Assembly: GCA_945957555.1 (NCBI GenBank)
Contig: CAMFLX010000005.1
Coordinates: forward strand, 1-64,000
Direction: 5' to 3'
DNA: 64,000 nt
Origin: an uncultured Cytophagales bacterium
GTDB lineage: Bacteria; Bacteroidota; Bacteroidia; Cytophagales; UBA9547
The position numbers and the translations under genes were made by a program. Position 1 is the stretch's first letter. Every line of letters begins with the position of its first letter. This document shows, piece after piece, positions 35,656 to 45,115 of the stretch. Under the pieces are notes generated by a model. That model saw only the letters and a list, made by a program, of their open reading frames with translations, was not told where the DNA came from and ran no database searches.

Positions 35656-35695
35656 GATATTTGTAAATATAAATAGTGTGAATTTAACAGAATAT

Positions 35696-36289
35696 ATGAC
35701 TATGAAAACTAAACTGGAATTGGCTTTTGAAAGGTATGATGCTTACAACCAAAAAGATCCACATACATTTACTTGGCAAGGCAAAACATATCCACAAGAA
35801 TATTTCTTTGCGTTACAACTATATAACTGGGTCCTAAAACTCAACCCGAAAGCAAGCGAGGCATTACTACTGGCTTCTAGAAGCCAGCACATAGGTCGTT
35901 GGGAAAGCCCTAGAGAGAACTATCCCCCAGATAGGGTGGGTTACCTCAATTGGAGAAAGGAGCTAGGGCAGATGCATGCTCAAAAAGCTACCCAAATCAT
36001 GCAAGAGCTAGGTTATGGTATCGACGAAATAGCCAAAGTAGAACATATCATTCTCAAGAAAGGAATCAAAAGCAATGCAGACGTACAAACCATTGAAAAT
36101 GCCTTGTGTTTGGTCTTTTTACAGTTTCAATACGAAGACTTCCATCAAAAACACGAACCTGAAAAAGTAATTAATATCTTGAAGAAATCGCTCATGAAAA
36201 TGGATACCCAAGGCCATGAGCACGCACTTACACTCAACTATTCTGACCAAGGGTTACACTACATTCAGCAGGCATTATTAAAGCTTTAA
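35696..36289 (+). CDS. DUF4202 family protein
   Basis: A soluble protein of 197 residues matching the DUF4202 family by several characteristic segments: ERYDAYNQKDPHTFTWQGKTYPQEYFFA at the start, LNPKASEALLLASRSQHIGRWESPRENYP, then DRVGYLNWRKELGQMHAQKA, and later VQTIENALCLVFLQFQYEDF. The clustered histidine, arginine and acidic residues (ASRSQHIGRW, WRKELGQMHA, ENALCLVFL) resemble an HD-domain-like metal site, which is an inference. The biochemical role of the family is not known to me. Possible starts are GTG 35678, ATG 35696 and ATG 35702. I give 35696 because a near -7 box (GATATTTG, 35656-35663) would leave a leader of ordinary length. The gene converges with mqo. Confidence 0.82.
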   Translation: MTMKTKLELAFERYDAYNQKDPHTFTWQGKTYPQEYFFALQLYNWVLKLNPKASEALLLASRSQHIGRWESPRENYPPDRVGYLNWRKELGQMHAQKATQIMQELGYGIDEIAKVEHIILKKGIKSNADVQTIENALCLVFLQFQYEDFHQKHEPEKVINILKKSLMKMDTQGHEHALTLNYSDQGLHYIQQALLKL

Positions 36290-36314
36290 ACCGAATTCTT
36301 TCTTACTAAAGACT

Positions 36315-37811
36315 TCAATCCAACAAATGCAACACTTGGGCAGAGAACATTCTGGTCTCTTTGCACAAGGTTTCGTTCGCCACAAGATCCTCCCCATAGC
36401 AGGGAATCATCTGTTTCAGTTTTTGCTGCCAAGCGGCAGAAGCCATATTTTCGGGAAAACACTTCTTCAATACATCAATCATTGAAGAAACCGAAGTAGA
36501 TGCACCTGGGGAGGCGCCTAGAAGCGCCGCAATACTTCCATCAGCCGCGCTTACGATCTCAGTACCAAATTCCAAAACCCCACCCTTGTTTTTATCTTTT
36601 TTAATAACCTGTACTCTCTGCCCAGCAGTACATAGCTCCCAATCTTGTAACTGGGCCGAAGGCAAATATTCTTTGAGTGCTTCCAATCGATCTTCTGGAG
36701 ATAGAGAAACCTGGTGGATCAGGTATTTAGTCAAAGACCAGTTGTCGAGACCAACGCTGATCATAGGCATAAAATTGTCAAGTTCAATGGAAAAAGGCAA
36801 GTCAAAATAAGAACCGTTTTTCAAAAACTTGGTAGAAAAGCCCGCAAAGGGACCAAAAAGTAGTGTTTTCTTTCCATCTATCAAGCGTGTATCAAGGTGC
36901 GGCACTGACATCGGTGGTGCACCCACGGAAGCCTTGCCATACACCTTTGCATGATGTTGTGCCACCAGTGCTTCATTGTTGCAGACCAGAAACTGCCCAC
37001 TGATCGGAAAGCCACCATAACCCCTACCCTCTTCTATATCAGACTTGTCCAACAACGATAACGAGCCACCGCCAGCACCTAAAAACACAAAATCCGCCTT
37101 CATTTTGAAGGTTTCATCAGCCTCCAAATCCTTATATTTTATCTCCCAAGATCCATCCCTTTCCTTTTCTAGATCCCGTACTTCGTGAGAAAGCTTTATT
37201 TGCACACCTTCTAGCGTAGCCAAATGGTCAATCAACACTTGTGTCAAGTTGCCAAAGTTTACATCCGTTCCTAGATCAAGTTTGGTAGCAGCTATTTTTT
37301 GGCCTTTATCGCGCTCCTGAATCACTAGGGGCATCCAAGAACTAAGTTCTTCCAGATCTTCCGAATACTGTATACCTTCAAAAAGCGCATATTTGCGCAG
37401 CGCCTCATAGCGTTTCTTCAAAAAGTTGACATTGTCCTCTCCCCATACAAAACTAATGTGGGGTATATTATTAATAAACAATTCTGGTGCTTTGAAATAA
37501 TCCTCATTCACCAAGTAGGCCCAGAACGCCTTAGACATCTCATAAGCTGATGCAATCTTTATTGCCTTCTTTACCTCTATAGTACCATCTTCCAGTTCTG
37601 GGGTATAGTTCAGTTCACAGTAGGCCGCATGTCCTGTACCTGCATTATTCCATGCGTTGGAACTTTCGCCTGCCACTACGTCAAGTCGTTCAAAAATCGT
37701 AATCTTGATAGAAGGCTCCAGTTCTTTGAGCAAGATCCCCAATGTGGCACTCATGATACCTGCTCCTATAAGCACCACTTGAGACGAATGTGTTACTTTG
37801 ATAGAATTCAT
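36315..37811 (-). CDS. mqo: Malate:quinone oxidoreductase
   Basis: A 498-residue FAD enzyme of the inner face of the cytoplasmic membrane that oxidises malate to oxaloacetate and reduces quinone, replacing or backing up NAD-malate dehydrogenase in the citric acid cycle. VVLIGAGIMSATLG near residue 13 is the dinucleotide-binding fold and FERLDVVAGESSNAWNNAGTGHAAYCELNYTP is the family signature around the FAD. Later motifs are PHISFVWGEDNVNFLKKRYEAL, VFLGAGGGSLSLLDKSDI and RVQVIKKD, with GASPGASTSVSSMIDVL at the C-terminal FAD contact. The length is normal. It is transcribed alone on the minus strand. Confidence 0.96.
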   Translation of the reverse strand: MNSIKVTHSSQVVLIGAGIMSATLGILLKELEPSIKITIFERLDVVAGESSNAWNNAGTGHAAYCELNYTPELEDGTIEVKKAIKIASAYEMSKAFWAYLVNEDYFKAPELFINNIPHISFVWGEDNVNFLKKRYEALRKYALFEGIQYSEDLEELSSWMPLVIQERDKGQKIAATKLDLGTDVNFGNLTQVLIDHLATLEGVQIKLSHEVRDLEKERDGSWEIKYKDLEADETFKMKADFVFLGAGGGSLSLLDKSDIEEGRGYGGFPISGQFLVCNNEALVAQHHAKVYGKASVGAPPMSVPHLDTRLIDGKKTLLFGPFAGFSTKFLKNGSYFDLPFSIELDNFMPMISVGLDNWSLTKYLIHQVSLSPEDRLEALKEYLPSAQLQDWELCTAGQRVQVIKKDKNKGGVLEFGTEIVSAADGSIAALLGASPGASTSVSSMIDVLKKCFPENMASAAWQQKLKQMIPCYGEDLVANETLCKETRMFSAQVLHLLD

Positions 37812-37999
37812 TTGTTTTTTACCTATTGAGGTACAAATTAAAAGTTAAATCACTAGTAACAAAATCAATGTGCGATTAATATAAAAGTGCTACAAATTTT
37901 AAAATATACACTCGATCTTATAGGCTTTATTTTGAAAATATTTTAAGATGCCTTCCAACAAAAAATCACAAATCACTTACCAATCTTGGCATAAAGATA

Positions 38000-38008
38000 T
38001 ATTTTTGC
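38000..38008 (+). promoter_or_regulatory. -7 box of the arginyl-transferase-like gene
   Basis: TATTTTTGC fits TAnnTTTG(C) 39 bases before the ATG at 38047. No well-spaced -33 TTG is seen. Confidence 0.5.
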
Positions 38009-38046
38009 AAACAGATCATTCATGACAAATTAATCCCACTATCTAA

Positions 38047-39120
38047 ATGTTCGTCGATGTAAAATATCCACAATACCTTTATGCTAATGAACTGGATGAA
38101 TTCTTAGCAGAAGGCTGGTTTAGGATGGGGCAGAGTATTTTCACAACAAATTTCTTACGCTTTCACGACAAGTACTATAGCGCCCTGTGGCTCAGAATAC
38201 CCCTTAGCGACTTTGTGGCTGATAAAAGTCAAGAACGATTACGCAAGCTCAATGCTCGGTTTAACTTCGAAATAAAGACCTTAGAAATAAATGAAGAAAA
38301 GGAAGCGCTCTTTAGCAAATACAAAGAGCCTCTAGAATTCGAAGCAGCAAGCTCGCTGGAATATCTCCTTTTTCATGACGGCGAAAACGATATTTACAAT
38401 ACCTATGAGGTAAATGTATACGACGGACCAAAGCTCATCGCAAGTGGCTTCTTTGATTTAGGGGAGAAAAGCGCTGCAGGTATCACTTGCTTTTACGATC
38501 CTGAATATAAAAAACATAGTTTGGGCAAGTACCTCATGCTCCTGAAAATGGAGTATTGCAAAGCTTATGACATGGAATATTTCTACCCTGGCTATTTTGT
38601 GCCCGGATACCCATTGTTCGACTATAAGCTGACACTCGCCAAAAAAACATTGGAGTATTATGATGTCGTCAGCCAAACATGGTTGCATATTCACAACTTC
38701 TCAATGACCCAGCATCCGCTCTATCTCATGGAACAACGGCTCAAAGAGCTTTGTGTCGTTCTTGACAAAGAAGAAATCCCCTATAAATTTTATTACTACG
38801 ACCTGTTTGATGCCAATATGATGCATGAGCTCAATGGGCACGAACTCTTCGATTTCCCGGTTTTTTTGTTTTGCTTTCAATCAACAGGGGATCTGATCAG
38901 TCCATTGGTCGTTTATGATGTAAGAACACAAAATTATCAACTCTTAGATTGTAGAAGTGTATTTAAGGCTCATATAGACGATAGTACAGCAAATCAATAC
39001 CGTGCTCATTTACTCAAAGTATATAATGAATTATTGGTTTCCGAATCTGCCGAGGTACTGGCTGGTATGATGGTTGCATTTCTGGAGGAACTTCTTAGTC
39101 AGAGAAAGCCGCCTTTGTAG
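38047..39120 (+). CDS. Arginyl-tRNA:protein transferase-like (ATE/GNAT-fold) protein
   Basis: A 357-residue protein related to arginyl- or leucyl-tRNA protein transferases, which add an amino acid to N-termini. ELDEFLAEGWFRMGQSIFTTNFL at the start and YYSALWLRIPLSDF, followed by a lysine-rich LRKLNARFNFEI, correspond to the N-terminal half. The GNAT-fold C-terminal half has ASGFFDLG, AGITCFYDPEYKKHSLGKYLMLLKMEY and YFYPGYFVPGYPLFDYKL, matching the ATE pattern YDP...SLG...YxGYYI...YK. The cysteine cluster that binds iron-sulfur in eukaryotic and many bacterial ATE1 proteins is not seen near the N-terminus. The C-terminal 100 residues are specific to this group. Whether the substrate is a protein N-terminus is inferred from fold only. 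Confidence 0.75.
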   Translation: MFVDVKYPQYLYANELDEFLAEGWFRMGQSIFTTNFLRFHDKYYSALWLRIPLSDFVADKSQERLRKLNARFNFEIKTLEINEEKEALFSKYKEPLEFEAASSLEYLLFHDGENDIYNTYEVNVYDGPKLIASGFFDLGEKSAAGITCFYDPEYKKHSLGKYLMLLKMEYCKAYDMEYFYPGYFVPGYPLFDYKLTLAKKTLEYYDVVSQTWLHIHNFSMTQHPLYLMEQRLKELCVVLDKEEIPYKFYYYDLFDANMMHELNGHELFDFPVFLFCFQSTGDLISPLVVYDVRTQNYQLLDCRSVFKAHIDDSTANQYRAHLLKVYNELLVSESAEVLAGMMVAFLEELLSQRKPPL

Positions 39121-39139
39121 TTTTAGTACTCTAATGGAC

Positions 39140-39352
39140 CTACTCTGCTATCTTCTCAAACCTTTGCTTCGCCTGCCCATCTATAACTATAGTTTCCGTA
39201 AACATAGTTAGGGGCCTTACCCATAGTGAGTGATCTCCATAAAGCTTTTGATACACGACTAGCTCTTCTTCAGTTTCAGAGTGCCTTGCTACGCCTATCA
39301 CCAGATATTCTGGCCCTTTGTAGTGTCTGTATTTTCCGAGTGCTAAGGTCAT
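39140..39352 (-). CDS. DUF1653 family protein
   Basis: A 70-residue single-domain protein. The pattern LGKYRHYKGPEYLVIGVARHSETEEELVVYQKLYGDHSLWVRPLTMF is the DUF1653 signature, a small beta-barrel-like fold known from many bacteria with no assigned activity. The conserved W-V-R-P-x-x-MF is intact. It lies 33 bases downstream of the ppiD-like gene on the same strand, but the ppiD terminator's T-run ends directly at this gene's ATG, so expression probably depends on terminator read-through or an unseen promoter. It converges with the arginyl-transferase-like gene. Confidence 0.85.
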   Translation of the reverse strand: MTLALGKYRHYKGPEYLVIGVARHSETEEELVVYQKLYGDHSLWVRPLTMFTETIVIDGQAKQRFEKIAE

Positions 39353-39379
39353 AAAAAAAGGGAGCTTTTAGGCTCCCTT
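39353..39379 (-). terminator. Terminator of the ppiD-like gene, abutting the DUF1653 start
   Basis: On the minus strand AAGGGAGC, a 6-base loop and GCTCCCTT form an 8-bp stem followed by a T-run complementary to 39353-39359. The last T is immediately followed by the DUF1653 ATG (complement of 39350-39352). Confidence 0.8.
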
Positions 39380-39385
39380 CGTTTT

Positions 39386-41524
39386 CTAGTAGAATATGTA
39401 TCTGTTGTCTTCGACTTTCAAAACTTCATTGAGTGCATTGCTAATCCCTCCCATGTTTTTGTAAGTAAGGTTTTGTTTAGCACTTTGCTTCAATGCAGTA
39501 TAGTCAGCAAGTGGTTGTGCAGGTATATCCAAAGACTTTTCGGCAATCACAACACCGTTTTCAGCCTTATAGGCATCAGATTTCTTGCCCACTTTTAATG
39601 CGGCCACTTTACCCATTGCTTGTTGGTCAAAATTATTACCTAAGCTAGATGCTAGAGTAATGGTGTCGTTAGCTTTGTATGAGGCTTGTGCTCCATAGGA
39701 GTTAGCCAACTCCTCCAAAGTTTTAGCATTCAATTGTTTCACCTTCGCTACAATGATATCTCCTTTAGCTACATTTTTGGCAAGTGGTGTTACGTCATCT
39801 TTAACATCTTCAAAATTAGCGTCACCCTTTTTCTTGATCTTAGTAAGTACCGCTACTACATTACTATTAGACAATCTAAAGTCATTGATGTCGTTGATAT
39901 CTGTTTCTGGATTGTAAGCCCAACGTACTATAGCCTCAGCATTTGCCAAACCACCTACATAGTTAGACGTTTTTTGCAACTGCGCATTAGGCATCTTGGT
40001 ATATCCTGCAAACTCAGGTTTCTTCAAAAGTTCATCAATCGTTGAATTCTTCAATTGATCTTTGAATGTTCTAGACAAGTTTACTATTTTGTCCATAGTT
40101 TGTGAACTTGGCTTTATAGCCTTTTCTATAGTGTACAAAACTTGCTTTTTGTACTTCACCTTAGGCTCAGTAACTTTAATGATATGGTAACCAAATTGAG
40201 TTTTTACCAAATCGTTCAACAGCCCTGGTGTTCCTTTCTTAAATACCGCATCGTTAAACTCAGGTACCATTTGTTTCTCTTGAAACACACCTAAGTCGCC
40301 ACCTTGATTTTTAGTGCCATCAGTACCAAATTCTCTGGCAAGCATTTCAAAACTCTCACCTTTCTTGATTCTGTTCAACACATCAGTTGCTCTTTGTTTC
40401 GCATCCGCTAGTCCGGCAGCAGTAGTATCGTTTGGCTTGAAAAGAATGTGGCTCGCTTTGATAGAGTACAAATCGTCTTCCTTAAGTGCACCAAGCTTAT
40501 AGATCTTATAACTTGCAAAATCACTGAAAGGACCATACACTTTGCCAGCCTCTGGATTTGGAACATTGCTTGTCAAAGGATATGGGAGTTCAGTTGGCTT
40601 CACCAAACTGATGTTGTTGGTACCAGTAGAGTTTGTATTTACAAATGAAGTGTCGTTGGTAGTGGTTGCAAACTTTTCAACCAAGTTGTCTATATCACTT
40701 TTAGCTTTAGCAGTGTCTTCTTTAGAAGCTCTAAAAGGAAACTCCACATAATCAATATTAGCCACATCTTCCTGAACTTTAAACCTAGACTTATTCGCAT
40801 CAAAATATTGTTTTATTTGATCATCTGTAAGTTTCACCGTTGAATCTACCACAGATGAGTAAGGAATGTACACATAGCTTACTACCGATTTTGAATTAGC
40901 AGCATTGTGGTTTTTCTCCAACTCGGCTTTAGTTACATAAATAGACTTGGTAAACAATTCAGTATATTTTTCCTGAAGTCTGTAGTCAGGTAAAGAACTT
41001 TCAAAGTTTTGCCACATGGCCTTCATGTTCATCAACTGCTGATAGTTCGGATCCTTTTCGTTTGGATTGTCGATGCTTTTCAAATATTTGATGACCATGT
41101 CTTTGCTAAACTGACCAGTATTAGGGTCTGTAAAGTTTTTCTTGAGATCCTCAAGGATATTTCTACCTTGTACCATATCAACCAATTCGGCCTCAGTAAC
41201 TTTTAAACCTATTTTTTTTGCTTCAGCAAGAATCGTGTTTTCGTTTACGAACTGTTGCCACACCCTATCTCTTATTTGTTTGATTTCATAGTCTTGCAAT
41301 TGCTCACCATTCTTCTGAGCCCTTGCTTGACTTATCTCTTGTTCAAATTTCTGGTTGAATTTCACATACTCAATATCAGTACCATTGACAGTGCCAACGA
41401 ACTGTTTCTGAGGCTGACCGCCACCTAAGAAAAGTTTATCACTCAAGATAAAAAGAACCAAAGCTGCCAATATGATCACCACCACAAGCCAGCTCTTCTT
41501 CCTAATTTTGCCTATTAAAGCCAT
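39386..41524 (-). CDS. PpiD/SurA-like peptidyl-prolyl isomerase, membrane-anchored
   Basis: A 712-residue periplasmic foldase. A cytoplasmic start (MALIGKIRKKS) is followed by one membrane helix, WLVVVIILAALVLFILSDKLF. The N-terminal SurA-like chaperone domain has EFNQKFEQ-type helices (VKFNQKFEQEISQARAQ, IRDRVWQQFVNENTILAEAKKIGL). The rotamase (PPIC) domain lies at about residues 350-460: IKASHILFKPNDTTAAG, LAREFGTDGTKNQGGDLGVF, MVPEFNDAVF and FGYHIIKV. It assists folding of envelope and outer membrane proteins, and is likely to support the many barrels and T9SS cargo in this window. A near -7 box with one mismatch precedes it. A terminator follows 7 bases after the stop. Confidence 0.92.
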   Translation of the reverse strand: MALIGKIRKKSWLVVVIILAALVLFILSDKLFLGGGQPQKQFVGTVNGTDIEYVKFNQKFEQEISQARAQKNGEQLQDYEIKQIRDRVWQQFVNENTILAEAKKIGLKVTEAELVDMVQGRNILEDLKKNFTDPNTGQFSKDMVIKYLKSIDNPNEKDPNYQQLMNMKAMWQNFESSLPDYRLQEKYTELFTKSIYVTKAELEKNHNAANSKSVVSYVYIPYSSVVDSTVKLTDDQIKQYFDANKSRFKVQEDVANIDYVEFPFRASKEDTAKAKSDIDNLVEKFATTTNDTSFVNTNSTGTNNISLVKPTELPYPLTSNVPNPEAGKVYGPFSDFASYKIYKLGALKEDDLYSIKASHILFKPNDTTAAGLADAKQRATDVLNRIKKGESFEMLAREFGTDGTKNQGGDLGVFQEKQMVPEFNDAVFKKGTPGLLNDLVKTQFGYHIIKVTEPKVKYKKQVLYTIEKAIKPSSQTMDKIVNLSRTFKDQLKNSTIDELLKKPEFAGYTKMPNAQLQKTSNYVGGLANAEAIVRWAYNPETDINDINDFRLSNSNVVAVLTKIKKKGDANFEDVKDDVTPLAKNVAKGDIIVAKVKQLNAKTLEELANSYGAQASYKANDTITLASSLGNNFDQQAMGKVAALKVGKKSDAYKAENGVVIAEKSLDIPAQPLADYTALKQSAKQNLTYKNMGGISNALNEVLKVEDNRYIFY

Positions 41525-41639
41525 TTTACTAAGTTATTTTTAATTTTGAACCCGCAAAGTAAATTTTAATTCCAACAAAATCAAAATTATTTGTTGGATT
41601 AATCCAGATTTACATAGACCAATAAATAAACAAGCCTGA

Positions 41640-42542
41640 TTAGAGTATAGATTTTCCCCTAGGTAGATTATTAATTGGAATCACATCTACCTCAACTTTA
41701 AGTTTTTGAATGTTTGAGCTAAATACAATACCTTTTAATGGCGTTATGTCAGCATAGTCACGACCCCAAGCCACTGTAATGTGCCTCTCAGAGGGAGAGA
41801 TATTATTGGTAGGGTCAAAATCATACCAACCAAAATCGGGAATAAACACAGAAACCCAAGCATGAGAAGCATCAGAACCTTGAAGCTTAGGCTTACCTGG
41901 AGGTGGCATAGTCTCTAAGTAACCACTCACATATCGCGCCGCAAGCCCCATACTTCTGAAGCAGGCAATGGCCAGATGCGAAAAGTCTTGACAAACCCCT
42001 CTCTTTTCTTTTAAAATGGTCCTAATAGGCGTATTTACGGTCGTATGGTTAGGATCAAATTTAAACTCGGTAAAGATTCTCCTACATAATGCCTCAACAC
42101 AAGCATACATGGGTTGTTTAGGATCAAAACTACTGGACGCAAAGGCTTTGATGTCATCATCCCATGCTACAAAATCACTCGGCAGCATGTACTGAAGCAA
42201 TTCACTTCTAAGCTCAAAATTGTTTTGAAAAAGATGTGTGGTCTTTTCATAAGTAATTCGGTTATTGAGTGAATGTTGAAAATCCCTTCTGAATACCTCG
42301 ACCAAACTTTCGGAAACAACCTTTAATGTCTTGTGGGGAGATTGTATGGAAAAATAAGTCAAAGTGTTTCCAAAAAAATCTTCCCTTGACACCATATCTG
42401 ATTGAACAGGATCAATAACAAGCTTGAATTCGATGCAATTTTGATACGAAAGATTCTTGGGCTTGAGGCAAGCCAAACTATGACAAATACTCACGTATTC
42501 TCCATAGTTATACATAGTCTTATGAGATATTTTATATTTCAT
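41640..42542 (-). CDS. Transglutaminase-like family protein
   Basis: A 300-residue cysteine peptidase or transglutaminase-fold protein. The N-terminal bacterial transglutaminase-associated region (MKYKISHKTMYNYGEYVSICHSLACLKP) is followed by the papain-like core with Cys184 in KRGVCQDFSHL, His227 in DASHAWVSVF and Asp243 in WYDFDPTNN, the full triad. There is no signal peptide. Its ATG overlaps the last 11 bases of the ATP-grasp/alpha-E gene, so the two are coupled in translation. Genes of this type occur next to circularly permuted ATP-grasp and alpha-E proteins in many bacteria, where they are proposed to make, trim or attach a peptide; the product has not been established. Confidence 0.9.
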   Translation of the reverse strand: MKYKISHKTMYNYGEYVSICHSLACLKPKNLSYQNCIEFKLVIDPVQSDMVSREDFFGNTLTYFSIQSPHKTLKVVSESLVEVFRRDFQHSLNNRITYEKTTHLFQNNFELRSELLQYMLPSDFVAWDDDIKAFASSSFDPKQPMYACVEALCRRIFTEFKFDPNHTTVNTPIRTILKEKRGVCQDFSHLAIACFRSMGLAARYVSGYLETMPPPGKPKLQGSDASHAWVSVFIPDFGWYDFDPTNNISPSERHITVAWGRDYADITPLKGIVFSSNIQKLKVEVDVIPINNLPRGKSIL

Positions 42543-45096
42543 TTAAAGGATTTTCGTCAGAATTTCCAGAGAGTGAATTCATGCTTTTGGCATGAGAAAA
42601 ATACATAATACTGATGGACGCAGAAACTTCTATAATGTTATCACATACCTTAGCAAGTAAATTTTCAAGTGCTTCACGCTCCCCTGATTTAGGATCGTGA
42701 GCACTTAATTCGGCAACATCCGATAGTTTTGTGAGGGCAACAGCCTCTAATATTGCCTTTTGAGCGTCATTGAGTCTATTGCTCAGAGAATTTTGTGGCA
42801 ATGAATCGAGACATTCAGAGAGGCGATCAAGTAAGTTTACCAAAGAATGAGGCAGCTTACTTTCAAAAATAATCATATCTAAGAATGATTCGATCTTTAC
42901 TTGAGATTTATACTTAGACCTATAGCTGATCAATGAATGGTTGTTGTACAATACTGATTCCAATATCTCATGTTCCACCCCTTCATCATACTTGAAGCAA
43001 GCACACGACCTGATCTGGCTCACAAGGGCTAAACTTCTTTCGACCAATTTACCTGCCTCGAAAAGCAACATGCCATTGTCTCTCGTCATGGTTTCATTGA
43101 CGATCCCATAGAAAGTAAAAAGTCTCGTATTCAGTTTTTCTAGCAACTTCTGCTCGTCCGCTATATTGCCCTTTTGAGCCTTTAACTTAGTTTGAACATT
43201 TTCTATAAGATCTATGATTCTCCAAGTTCCTATCGTCCATCTTTCTCTAACAGATATCACCGCCCTAAGAAAACAATTCACATTGAATACAACACTCCCA
43301 GAACGGGTAATTTGATTGATCAAACTTGAAAGTTCTTTGTATCTTGTCTTTTTGTCAATGCAATTTTTTTCCTCGAGAAAACCAGGATAAGTAAGTGTGA
43401 GATGTGTAAGCGACTTAAGTAGGATTTCTATATGATCTTCTTTGGGCAAACCACCAAAATTGTGTTGTACGTTAAGACTATTGATGAGATTATTAATAAC
43501 TCTTGAAACAATAAGGCTTCGCTCCGCATACCTACCTGTCCAATATAGGTTTTCAGCACTCCTACTAGGTAGCACTGTATTTCTTTTTTGAAGTAGATCA
43601 TTGTTTACGACCACTTTATCTTGATTGTCTTCTGGCTTATCTGAGACAATCCAAGTATCTTTTGACACACCACCATATTGGCCAGAGATCACAAACTTGT
43701 CTTTCTCCGCAGAACTTCGGGTAAGACCCCCTTTCATCACATAGTAACCTTCACCATCCGATACCAAGAAACTTCTTAATGCAGCGAATCTGGGCTCTAT
43801 GCCTACTCCAGTAAAGGAGGGTACCGTAGAAAGACTCACTTCTTCCTGAGCTACAAATTCATGCGGCGACTGCCTGATCTTTAATTTAAGTTCTTCTCGT
43901 TCATTTATACTAAGTAGTCTCCCAAAAACAGACCTGTATTTCTGCTTTCTATTCGCTTTTTTTATAATCAACTTTTCCAGATTATTAAGCACAAAATCTA
44001 GCTCTTTTGCTTGACCACACCACCAAGTGGCTACAGAAGGCAATATTAAATCTTGACCAATAAGATATTTAGAAGCATTGTTGATAAAAGCCATCAATGC
44101 GTTGTTTTCCAACAAACTAGTACCGGGTGGATTTATTACCGATACATTGCCATTTCTAATGACTTGTAAAAGTCCTGGAATCCCAAGCTTAGAGTCCACC
44201 CTAAATTCTAATGGATCAATAAATTCATCATCAACTCTCCTAATAATTATATCTACCCTTTGCAGACCCTCTATTGATTTGAGCCAAACGAAACCATCCC
44301 TTACCAAAAGATCATCACCTTGCACTAAAGCACAACCCAGATATGACGCCAGGTAACTATGTTCAAAATAAGTCTCATTATGTGGACCAGGCGTTAGATA
44401 TACGACATAAGGCTCATCTTTCTGGTTTGACGACAATTTAAAGATCGATTTTTGAAGATTAAAAAAATAGGGCGAGAGCCTATTCACGTACATTTCTTGT
44501 GCCAATTCAGGTAGTATCCTACTTAACACACTTCTGTTTTCCAAAGCATAGCCACTACCAGACGGCGCTTGGGTTCGATTATCCAAAACCCACATACGCC
44601 CATCAGGTCCTCGAGCTATATCAGCAGCATATACTAAAAGTTGGTGTTTGGACTTAAACTTGATGTCACAACATTGTCTAAAAAAACCGGTATTCCCATA
44701 AACCAATTCTGGAGGTATGATCCTGTCCTTAATTAGATTGCGAGGTCCATATAAATCCTTAAGCATTAGATCCAAAACAGTTGCTCGCTGAATCAAACCC
44801 TTCTCTATATCATTCCATTCTGTTTGGGTGATCAGAAAAGGGATAGGATCCAACAACCATTGCCTGTTCAGTCCACCTGAAGAATCATAAACATTATAAG
44901 TAACCCCATTCTCTCTTAACTTCCTGGCAATCTCCTCTCCCCTGGTAGCCAGTTCGTTAACACCTATTTTCTCTAATATCTCAAATAAACTATTCCAATG
45001 TGGCTTAACCTTCCCTTGACCATCAAGCACCTCATCGTAGGAGCTTATTCCACTCTGATACTGACTGAGTAAATTTGTGTGTTTTTTTGTAAGCAT
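42532..45096 (-). CDS. Circularly permuted ATP-grasp and alpha-E domain fusion protein
   Basis: An 854-residue two-domain protein. The N-terminal part (about 1-480) is the circularly permuted type 2 ATP-grasp domain, with KPHWNSLFEIL, GVTYNVYDSSGG, WLLDPIPFLI, YAADIARGPDGRMWVLDNRTQAPSGSGYALENR and TPGPHNETYFEHSYLASYLG as characteristic segments, and VINPPGTSLLENNALMAF near the nucleotide site. The C-terminal part (about 500-850) is the alpha-E helical domain, starting SRSAENLYWTGRYAERS. These are often two separate genes; here they are fused. ATP-grasp enzymes ligate carboxylates to amines, so a peptide or amide product is likely. I chose ATG 45096 because a -7 box lies 11 bases upstream, inside the longer open frame. 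Confidence 0.9.
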   Translation of the reverse strand: MLTKKHTNLLSQYQSGISSYDEVLDGQGKVKPHWNSLFEILEKIGVNELATRGEEIARKLRENGVTYNVYDSSGGLNRQWLLDPIPFLITQTEWNDIEKGLIQRATVLDLMLKDLYGPRNLIKDRIIPPELVYGNTGFFRQCCDIKFKSKHQLLVYAADIARGPDGRMWVLDNRTQAPSGSGYALENRSVLSRILPELAQEMYVNRLSPYFFNLQKSIFKLSSNQKDEPYVVYLTPGPHNETYFEHSYLASYLGCALVQGDDLLVRDGFVWLKSIEGLQRVDIIIRRVDDEFIDPLEFRVDSKLGIPGLLQVIRNGNVSVINPPGTSLLENNALMAFINNASKYLIGQDLILPSVATWWCGQAKELDFVLNNLEKLIIKKANRKQKYRSVFGRLLSINEREELKLKIRQSPHEFVAQEEVSLSTVPSFTGVGIEPRFAALRSFLVSDGEGYYVMKGGLTRSSAEKDKFVISGQYGGVSKDTWIVSDKPEDNQDKVVVNNDLLQKRNTVLPSRSAENLYWTGRYAERSLIVSRVINNLINSLNVQHNFGGLPKEDHIEILLKSLTHLTLTYPGFLEEKNCIDKKTRYKELSSLINQITRSGSVVFNVNCFLRAVISVRERWTIGTWRIIDLIENVQTKLKAQKGNIADEQKLLEKLNTRLFTFYGIVNETMTRDNGMLLFEAGKLVERSLALVSQIRSCACFKYDEGVEHEILESVLYNNHSLISYRSKYKSQVKIESFLDMIIFESKLPHSLVNLLDRLSECLDSLPQNSLSNRLNDAQKAILEAVALTKLSDVAELSAHDPKSGEREALENLLAKVCDNIIEVSASISIMYFSHAKSMNSLSGNSDENPLNEI

Positions 45097-45107
45097 ATTC
45101 GTGACTA

Positions 45108-45115
45108 CAAATGTA
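45108..45115 (-). promoter_or_regulatory. -7 box of the ATP-grasp/alpha-E and transglutaminase operon
   Basis: On the minus strand TACATTTG (complement of 45108-45115) lies 11 bases before the ATG at 45096, implying a nearly leaderless transcript and excluding the in-frame ATG at 45186 as the start. Confidence 0.5.
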
